This document shows positions 56,724 to 64,000 of a stretch of 64,000 nucleotides of DNA, piece by piece. This DNA is from Symbiodinium microadriaticum (taxonomy: Eukaryota > Sar > Dinophyceae > Suessiales > Symbiodiniaceae), in the NCBI GenBank assembly GCA_001939145.1, contig LSRX01000052.1, positions 1,051,227 to 1,115,226 of the forward strand, in the 5' to 3' direction. Positions within the stretch are counted from its first letter, which is position 1. Every line of letters begins with the position of its first letter. Made by a program: the position numbers and the translations under genes. The notes below the pieces were generated by a model. That model did no database searches, was not told the origin of the DNA, and worked only from the letters and a program-made list of their open reading frames with translations.

Positions 56724-57863
56724 ATGCTGCAGATTCGGGCAGTGTCGGGTGAAGATCTCGTTGCGATTGACTTGGCGCAGTTCCTCGAGTCCCTGCCTGC
56801 AGGCATCTTAATAGCTGAGTGAGTGCATGCTACACTTTTGGGGATGTGCACTTTACCGGTTTATCCGCTGTAGAACTGAGATATTAATTTTTGGGGGGCC
56901 TATGAACTCAGCAACTAAGGCATGCATCCTGTCCGGGCATTGAAGCAACACTTGCACAGCTTGTGCGGGCTGTCAAGGTTCAGGCAAAGGCTTATCTTTC
57001 TGGATGACGATGTGGTTCTTGATGACGATGCCACCTTGAGGCCCGGCGAAGTGCAGGTCGTACGTCTAAACTTCTGCCCAGCATCTAAGAAGCAAGTGAC
57101 AGCGCTCCGGGATGCTGCAAGAAGCGGCCGAGCAGTGGATGTGGATAGTATTCTACAAAGGCCGCAAGACCCAGATGCTTGTTTTTTTGATCGTCCATCC
57201 CCATTGTTTCGCGCTTCTGAGCACGGCCACCTGGAGGTTGCACGTCTTTTGCTGGAGGCCAATGCAGACAAGGATAAGGCCGCGAGTGATGGCGCCACGC
57301 CGTTGCTCGTTGCAGCTCGGCAGGGGGAGCTGGAGGTTGTAGCGCTTCTGCTGGAGGCCAGAGCGGACAAGGACAAGGCCAAGAATGATGGCCGCACCCC
57401 GCTGTTCATTGCAGCTCAGCACAGACACTTGGATGCTGTACGGCTTTTGTTGGAGGCCAATGCGGACAGGGACAGGGGCATGCAGGATGGCACCACCCCA
57501 TTGCACATCGCAGCAGGACACTTGGATGTTGTACGGCTTTTGCTGGAGGCCAAGGCGGACAAGGACAAGTCCATGCAGGAAGGCTTTACCCCATTGCACA
57601 TCGCAGCACGCTGTGGACACTCGGATGTTGTACGGCTGTTGCTGGAGGCCCATGCGGACAAGGACAGGGCCATGCATAATGGCGCTACCCCTTTGTTCGT
57701 CGCAGCTCAGGATGGACGCTTGGATGTTGTGCGGCTTTTACTTGAGGCCAATGCGGACAGGGACAAGGCCACGCATGATGGCACCACGCCTTTGCTGGCC
57801 GCAGTACAGGATGCGCATTCTGAAGTCGCATCCCTGTTGAGCAAACGTGGACATGGTCCTTAA
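56724..57863 (+). CDS. ANK-B: ubiquitin-like plus ankyrin repeat protein, one intron
   Basis: Two exons, 56724-56802 and 56920-57863, encode about 340 residues. Exon 1 reads MLQIRAVSGEDLVAIDLAQF and exon 2 resumes at MHPVRALKQHLHSLCG; joining restores the ANK-A N-terminus (LPAG then PVRALKQ). Residues 1-80 are the ubiquitin-like part. Residues 85-340 hold a partial repeat, six ankyrin repeats (one two residues short) and a degenerate final one. Ankyrin repeats are protein-binding scaffolds; the target is unknown. An AG two bases before the ATG could take a spliced leader. ANK-B lacks the Ser/Lys tail of ANK-A. It lies wholly within an intron of the cysteine-rich gene, same strand. Antisense open frames here are codon-bias shadows. 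Confidence 0.9.
56803..56919 (+). mobile_element. Introner-like intron of ANK-B (117 nt, GC-AG)
   Basis: The intron starts GCAT and ends AAG. Positions 56807-56820 (CTTAATAGCTGAGT) and 56906-56919 (ACTCAGCAACTAAG) are inverted copies matching at 12 of 14 bases. GCAT at 56803 recurs at 56920, directly outside the second inverted repeat. Removing the element and one GCAT copy rebuilds the coding sequence exactly. The duplicated target supplies the GC donor and the element end supplies the AG. Confidence 0.75.
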
Positions 57864-58596
57864 GACGAGGGGGGATACTCTGGGTTTTTGTTCAGCCTGT
57901 AAGAGTCTGAAAAAGAGCGCGCTTGCATAAAGGCTTGGTTTCAGCCATGTAGTAACCGGATAAGAGGATGCCTATTCGGTGGGCTCTCCCCCAAACCCTA
58001 AACCCTTTTTTGAGATGCCGCAAGGGATCTGTCTGGTCATGTGTCGGGCCTCCTACATCTCGGGCATCTTGGGGATATTCGGGCTTGAGGCGCACCCCGA
58101 GCCCTAAGTGTTGCTTTTTTATGTGTCCGGAAGAGCAGAAAGAACTCAATGCACGTAGTAGGCAGCATTTATCATATGATTGTGTATTATATTTAGGTCA
58201 AATTTAGGTCTTACGGAAACCTAATAAACTTTGCGATCATGCAATGATGACCTTCTTTCTTCGTGGGATGTTGTTAGAGGTGTTGTGTAGACTTGCAGGC
58301 AATGTAGCTAAACTTGGAGCATCCTCGCCTATAACCTGACGTAAGCAGCGGCCCTCTCTCCACACTGAAGATCCCTGGATTTGTTGAGGTAAACAGGCGC
58401 TAGGTTCTCGTTAAGTACACAATCCCCTGCACCCACATCCTAAATCCTTCAGCCACTAGCCTTAACATCGCGGAGTCCTAAATCCCCGTAATTTCTACAC
58501 CCAACCCATAAATCCGTATACCCATCGCAGAAAGCTGCCATCGCCCTCTGAGCAGCTCCCCGGGCCTCAGAGGTCCAAGCCGTGAGCAATACATTC

Positions 58597-58816
58597 CCCT
58601 AAGGGTCCAGGTACTCATATAGCCCTAAGGGTCCATGTAGCCAAATAGATATACATAGGCCCCAAAGTACCCAAATAGGGACTACATTAAGGCCAAAGTA
58701 TATCTATTTGGATACATGGACCCTTAGGGATAGTATATACATTTGCCTTAAAGTAGTCCCTGTATAGGTACATTGGGGCCAAAGTATATACTATATGGGT
58801 ACATGGACCCTTGGGG
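58597..58816 (+). mobile_element. PAL3 outer element, split by a second PAL3
   Basis: The left piece is 58597-58622 and the right piece 58730-58816. Removing the inner copy and one ATAG restores a full PAL3. Confidence 0.85.
58623..58729 (+). mobile_element. PAL3 inner element, nested
   Basis: Complete 107-nt copy from CCCTAAGGG to CCCTTAGGG. ATAG occurs directly on each side (58619-58622 and 58730-58733), a 4-nt target-site duplication. Confidence 0.88.
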
Positions 58817-59555
58817 TACACTTCTCTTGAGACAGTGCTTGGGGCGCCCTGCAATGAACCAGCACGGGGCATGCGCGCGTAGTACGGTTTGGCAACCAAT
58901 CAGTTTAGCAAGTAGCCCCAACACTCAGAACCCAAAACCCGAGTTAGTTGACCACATCGCGAACATTACGCTCCCTGGTAGGCTTGTGCTTGGGATTTAG
59001 GGTGTCATTGTCTTATTCATCATCCTTGAATCATTCCGTGAGGATATTGAGAGACACCCTGGCTATTCCGTAGATCTACATGCGGACCTAATAGGACTTA
59101 TGCAGTGTTGGAAAGCACCGGACTACCTGTTGGGCTTTTGGGCACACCTCCGTGCGAGGCTCCACGCATTTTCTAACACACAGCCATGGTACTGTAGCGG
59201 CAGTGCCTTGTGGCGAGAAAACGCATTTTCCCTCGGGTCCCGAACCAAACCCCTAGCTTGGGGTTTAGGGTTTAGGGGCCCTTTGAAACCCAAACCAAAC
59301 TTCGCTTCAGTAGAATAAGCCACGAACCTCCCAATAGGGATTGGCTGGTCCTGAGCCACCCGGCCACCAATCCACTGGTCTCTTCAACGCATGAGACTGC
59401 TGCTTGCTCAGGTTTACAATTGACTTTATGGGCTGGTTTCCAGCGACAACAGAGAGAGAGCCAACAAATTATAACCCTAAACCCTAAACCCTCAGCCCTT
59501 AAACCCTAAAACCTTAAACCCTAAACCCTAAACTAAAGAACCTTCTAAATCCCAG

Positions 59556-59614
59556 GTGCAAGCAGGGCACATACCTGGCCCCCGACGGCTCCTGCAAGTT
59601 GGACTGCCCGGAAG
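59556..59614 (+). CDS. Cys-rich repeat exon, 3' host exon of the ANK-B intron
   Basis: It reads CKQGTYLAPDGSCKLDCPE between CCCAG|G and GAAG|GCTGGC. A GT at 59632 (ACT|GTAAGA) is a stronger-looking donor but breaks the phase of the next exon. Confidence 0.82.
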
Positions 59615-59924
59615 GCTGGCATCGGGGCACTGTAAGAATGCAGCATGTTGTAAGTATAGTTGCTCCCTAAACCCTTCCAAACCCGAAACCCTAACCCATG
59701 AAACCTTAAACTACCCTATAAACCTTGGGTTCGGTAGGAGTTGCGTGTGGTGTTACAAAGCTCTTTTAATGGCCTTGGGGCCTGTCAGGATTCAGATCTG
59801 AGTATTACCTGTAGTTTGGACACTTAGGGTTTTAGAGTTTAGGGTTTTAGGTTTTAGGGCTTGGGGCTTCTGGGTTTAGGGCTTTAGGGTTCTTAGGGTT
59901 TAGGTTGGATACTGCCCCCACTCA

Positions 59925-60006
59925 GTAATAGTTGAGTACTATTCATAATATGGATGTATAAGGCCCTTAAGAGTAGGCCTACTATAGACTGTTACTGTAT
60001 GGGGGC
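59925..60006 (+). mobile_element. Palindromic element abutting PAL6
   Basis: GCCCCCACTCAGTAATAGT mirrored by ACTGTTACTGTATGGGGGC. Confidence 0.72.
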
Positions 60007-60104
60007 GTTGCAGTTCCGTTTTTTGGCTAACCAGTTCTATGGTTAGGATCCTATAATGTGAATATGGGTAACCAAAAAAGGAACTACAATGGAGACTCTA
60101 GGTA
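60007..60104 (+). mobile_element. PAL6 element, left end replaced
   Basis: The right arm is intact. The left terminus is cut where another palindrome (59925-60006) ends. Confidence 0.76.
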
Positions 60105-60752
60105 GGACTTCTTCGACCCCGGCGACCCTTGACTTCCTTCCATCAGCTGAATCGCTGTGTGGGAGACCTTTTGCTCTGTTTCGTGTTTATGGCGGCCTTT
60201 AACTTTGTGGTATGTTCTAGAATCCTGCCGAAGTGATGAGAAGGTCAATTCACGTCTTTCGCACCAGGGAATACCCGCAAGTTTTTTTGGGGGGGCCTTC
60301 ATGAAGTCCTACTGGGACTGACAGGTTCACCCGGTCCACGGAATAACTTTCAAGCTTCGGCGGTGCATCTCTACCATTCTTGAAAGGTTATCCTTCCTTG
60401 GGGCCAGGGATCAGGGCCTAACCGCCTGCAGTTTATCGGATCTTACCGTAACAAAACGTTTACCTCCTGCAGTAGACGCCGGCTTAGGGTTTTGGGAGTA
60501 ACAGTGTAGGGTTTAGGATTACGGTTGATGGTGAGGTGATGCAAGAGACATGCATGATCTTGGCTTGACATGACACGGACAGCCAAAAGTCGACGATGCT
60601 ACTCTAAGCTTGAGTTTACCATCTCTGAAGCAAGAGTTACCTTGCAACGTATGGTCAAGGTCAGCGCATTTGTTGGCTGCATGGAGTGTTGCAGTTGCAA
60701 GTTGTAGCTCTGAAGCGTCTTAACCCTCCCCCCACCCAACTTCCCGCAGCAG

Positions 60753-60785
60753 GTTACTACAAGCTGCCGGGTACTGAAGGAGTGG
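60753..60785 (+). CDS. Cys-rich repeat exon (YY...GV part)
   Basis: It reads YYKLPGTEGV between GCAG|GT and GTGG|GTGGCA. The open frame continues GGTCRLAQ to a stop, so a longer exon or a real C-terminus here cannot be excluded. Confidence 0.75.
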
Positions 60786-63089
60786 GTGGCACATGCCGCT
60801 TGGCACAATGACGATGCCAGGTTCTTAATAAAATATTGAGCCTTGGTTAACTACACTTCTGATTCCGTAAAATCCTTATCTTGCACAAAACGGGATCGTA
60901 AGGTGCCCCAAAACCCTCTTCTAAATATGTAGGCCCCGGAAAGCATCATGTTGTATCAACCCAATCAGGGTCCCATCCCCGGCCGAAGAGAGAATGGGAG
61001 GACTTAGTGACCCCGTTTCACCGCAGTCCAGCTTCGAAGTAGACGAGCCGGTAAGCTTTAAGCGTACTACCATCCCTTTGTAAACCAAAAGGTGTTCCTT
61101 TAGTTCCCCTCGGATACTGGACACCCTAAACCCTGAACCCTAAGCCGTAAGTTTATGAGTTCAAGGCTAAGTACAAGGACCCTGCATGAACCCTAAAGCC
61201 TGTAAGCCCTAAACCCTAAAACCCGAAACTCCTAAACCCTAAAACCCTAAAGCCCTAAAGCTCTGAAACCCCAAAGCCCTAAAACCATAAAACCCTACAA
61301 CCTCAAAGCACTAAAACCCTCAAGACCTAAAACCTAAAGCCCCAAAACCCAAAACCCTAAAACAATAAAGCCCTAAAGCCCTAAAGAGCCCCTCGAAGCT
61401 GGGGTTTAGGGGTTTTAGGGTTTGTAAGGTTTTAGGGTTTTAGGGTTTAGGGTTTGGTTTTAGGGTTTAGGGTTTTGGGTTTAGGGCTTCAGGGTTTTAG
61501 GGTTTTAGGGTTTAGGGTTTTGGGTTAAGCTCCTATAGCCTACTTTATTGTAGATTCTTACTGTGTTTAGGGGGTTAGGGATTCCAAGCCCTTCTATAGA
61601 AATTCGAGGGGCCCTGCAAAGCAAGCAGGTTGGGGTAGCTCAAGGACTCAAGCTAGGGGCCAAGCCAAAGCCTCCTCTGACAGATCAGGGCTTAGGGTTT
61701 TCAGTTTTCAGGGTTTCGAGTTTAGGGCGTAGGTCCCTGGTAGTTTAGGGTTTTCGGGGTTTAGGGTTTTCAGTTTAGGGCGTAGGTCTCTGGTGGGTTT
61801 AGGGTTCGGGGTTCAGATTGCGGTCTGTGGGGTTCATGGCTTAAGGCTTTGGGTTTAGGGCTTTGGGTTTGGGTTTGGGTTTAGGGCTTTGGGTACATGG
61901 AGCCTTTGGGGAAGCCCACGAAAAGCTTGCACCGCCTTCTTGCCAGTCCAAAACCCGAAGGCTCCATGTGCCCATATAGTACATGGGCNCCCTTCTATAG
62001 AAATTCGAGGGGCCCTGCAAAGCAAGCAGGTTGGGGTAGCTCAAGGACTCAAGCTAGGGGCCAAGCCAAAGCCTCCTCTGACAGATTGCGGTCTGTGGGG
62101 TTCATGGCTTAAGGCTTTGGGTTTAGGGCTTTGGGTTTGGGTTTGGGTTTAGGGCTTTGGGTTTGGGTTTATAAGGGCCAGAGTCTGGGCTTTTTTTTTT
62201 AAGTTGAGTGGTTTGGGACTCAGCGTGACTGCACTTTTGTTAGCCACCAAGGGCATAATGCAAGGGAAGACGAAAGACAGAGAGAGAGAGAGAGAGAGAG
62301 AGAAGCAGCCAGACAGAGAGAGAATCTGCTTATCTATCTGTTCGAGTCTCCTTCTATCTATCTACCTATCTACCTACTATGTACATCAAAACGGTTGTGT
62401 ATTGCCGATTCCTGCAAGCTGAAGCCATATGTTTTGCTGCTCTCAGTAGGACCTCTGGCTATATTATTCCGGCTCGAGGCTATAATTTGCCCGCTGTTTT
62501 TTGCTTTCTCACGAAAGCATGACCAATATTAAGAGAAGGAAGGATGACGTATAAACGACCCACGTTTTGTCGTGTATGTCGGTCGTCACGACACGCTGTC
62601 AAAAGATGGCATATATGCGTGTTTCGCAGTCAAGGGTAGGTTAAGACGTTATATAGCAAGCATTGTCGTGCAAGCAGTGCTCGAAGTTTCGAGAGGACAA
62701 CACAACATGTTGAACGGAAGCAGGAGTACTTTGCATCTCCACAGCGCAATATCTTGGGTGCCGAATAACATAGACTGCATGGGTTTTCTGACTTTGGCAT
62801 TTGGTGGGGCAAGGTCGTGGGACAAGTGGGACAAGTAAGTCGGCGGCTCTACTCTGCTTTTCGTGCTGTTTGCTGCACCCGCTGGTGCATGGGATGGCAG
62901 GAAAGAAGCTTGCAATGGCTGAAGACCGCGTTTGTTTAGCCGAGATCCCTCGTCTTGTTGATCTGCAGCAGAAGCCACAAAGTTGGAGCACCCTTACCCT
63001 GATGTCCTTAAGGTAAAATATAGGGAATCCCAGCACCAATCATCCTAAATCCAACTTTCCGGGGTCCACCTATAGTTGGAGCCCACAAG
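60786..63089 (+). other. Long intronic stretch, mostly repeats
   Basis: CCCTAAA array at 61130-61390, TTTAGGG array at 61400-61530, the duplicated segments at 61589-62162, a GA microsatellite (62277-62302) and an unremarkable region from 62430 to 63089. No exon found. Confidence 0.65.
61589..62162 (+). repeat. Direct duplications flanking a single N (61989)
   Basis: 61589-61685 recurs at 61990-62086 and 61814-61894 recurs at 62082-62162, apparently identical. The second pair is joined without the 128 nt that separates the first. The N marks the junction. Confidence 0.85.
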
Positions 63090-63129
63090 GCCCGATTTGC
63101 CCGTTGAACTGCGCGGAGTGCGCGGCAGA
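63090..63129 (+). CDS. Cys-rich repeat exon (CP-x-x-C-x-x-C part)
   Basis: It reads PICPLNCAECAA between ACAAG|GC and CAGA|GTCGAC. The next join gives C-x4-C rather than C-x5-C. Confidence 0.74.
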
Positions 63130-63247
63130 GTCGACGCGTGGCTTTTGTCTGGCAAGGGTCTGGGGTGGTGGGTTCGGAATTGTGACCAGACTGAAGGTTG
63201 CTTATTTTTTGGGAAAAGCCTTGTCTTCGGGTTTCCCTCAATGTAGG

Positions 63248-63369
63248 AACCTGACTAAGAAACCCTGGCCCTAGAACCCCCCTAAAGACAAGGGTTCATA
63301 TGAAGAACGCTAGTAAAGATCCAAGATTTCCTGGTACAGATCCAAGATTTCCCACTAATCAGGTTTCCA
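63248..63369 (+). mobile_element. Palindromic element, related segment at 7588-7633
   Basis: AACCTGACTAAGAAA is mirrored by a TTTCCCACTAATCAGGTTT end. The part with AAGAACGCT and AATCAGGTT recurs at 7588-7633. Confidence 0.65.
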
Positions 63370-63754
63370 TATTACTTTAGGGTTTAGGGTGTAGGGTTTA
63401 GGGTTTGGGGTCACTACTTGGATCCATCCAAGTCAGCACGGTCTGGCTCGGGGCCGGGCTGCTGTTTTTGGTTTGGCACAAGGTCTGTCGGATAAAAGTG
63501 CATCTGATTCGGTAGGGTCGACTGTGAATTGTCGCTGTTACAAACCTAAAATTTAGTGATGTTTGTTTTTTACAGTTTTTTGGTGCAAGAGTTGCCGTCT
63601 TTCCATCCACACGTTTGGGTTTGTAGGTGTGGTTGTTGGATGGAGGTGTCCAAGGCTTTCACTCAAGTCCCCAGAAAGGGTATCTTTTGCCTCCAAGCTG
63701 TTGGGTCAAGCTTCCAGAAAATTCCCGATGTCGTTCCAATCTACCCTCCACCAG

Positions 63755-63822
63755 GCAATGCACAATCTGTGCCAACAGCACCTACTTGCATGACAAGCAG
63801 TGCAAACCACGTTGTCCCGACG
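63755..63822 (+). CDS. Cys-rich repeat exon (C-x-x-C-x-N...YL...C-x3-CPDG part)
   Basis: It reads QCTICANSTYLHDKQCKPRC and then PD with G|GC. This is the last exon seen; the phase-1 end after CPDG implies that the gene continues beyond the window. Confidence 0.82.
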
Positions 63823-63968
63823 GCAGCTCGGCTTGCGCTATTGCACAGGGTCCTTTTTGTCGACCTTAGTGCTTGGAGTTCCAGCTTTTCTGGACGTGAT
63901 TGCAGGAGACTTCTGGGTGAAACAACAGGGAACCTAATGCTTCTTGACCCTCAACACAGTACCAGAAG

Positions 63969-64000
63969 AAGCGTGTGTGTGTGTGGGTGGGTGGGTGGGT
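63969..64000 (+). repeat. GT then GGGT repeat at the right edge
   Basis: A GTGTGT run passes into GGGTGGGT and is cut by the window end. Confidence 0.9.

Larger units (their letters stand above)
57864..59555 (+). other. ANK-B downstream region within the host intron
   Basis: No exon is seen. It holds the nested PAL3 pair and CCCTAAA repeats at 59470-59535. I found no clear polyadenylation signal or terminator. Confidence 0.6.

Overview
The window looks like nuclear DNA of a dinoflagellate, probably from the Suessiales/Symbiodiniaceae side of the group. Four things point there. Two genes have the ubiquitin-like plus ankyrin architecture that is abundant in those genomes. Introns use GC and GA donors as well as GT, mostly with AG|G acceptors. 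Plant-type telomere motifs (TTTAGGG / CCCTAAA) are scattered everywhere. Coding density is only a few percent. The species assignment is inference, since no rRNA, organelle or marker gene is present.

The main content is one very large, finely split + strand gene, or a close series of such genes, running from about 456 past the right edge. I found about 50 short exons (20 to 81 nt). They encode a furin-like / growth-factor-receptor type cysteine-rich repeat of about 45-50 residues, with the pattern C-x3-CP-x-G-YY ... G-x-x-C-x-x-CP-x-x-C-x-x-C-x5-C-x-x-C-x-N-x-x-YL ... C. Each repeat is cut into about three exons. Read left to right, the fragments follow the module order repeatedly. Thirty-three consecutive exons (11969 to 46836) can be joined in frame at 32 AG acceptors, with 19 GC, 9 GT and 4 GA donors. 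The sites were chosen by eye to keep frame and cysteine spacing, so they need transcript support.

Two complete ankyrin genes lie inside introns of this gene, on the same strand. ANK-A (13979-15460) is intronless and sits between exons 12801 and 16423. ANK-B (56724-57863) sits between exons 55367 and 59556. ANK-B has one 117-nt GC-AG intron that ANK-A lacks. Its ends are a 14-nt imperfect terminal inverted repeat flanked by a 4-nt direct repeat (GCAT), so it looks like a recently inserted introner-type element.

The rest is intronic. It holds at least twelve families of 90-150 nt palindromic, terminal-inverted-repeat elements in one to seven copies each, many flanked by TA. One copy is nested in another of the same family with a 4-nt duplication. 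Telomere-like arrays occur in both orientations, with microsatellites including a 540-nt trinucleotide tract, one 294-nt N gap (1027-1320), and three single-N joins with duplicated or homopolymer flanks that look like assembly seams. I saw no tRNA, rRNA, CRISPR or transposase gene.
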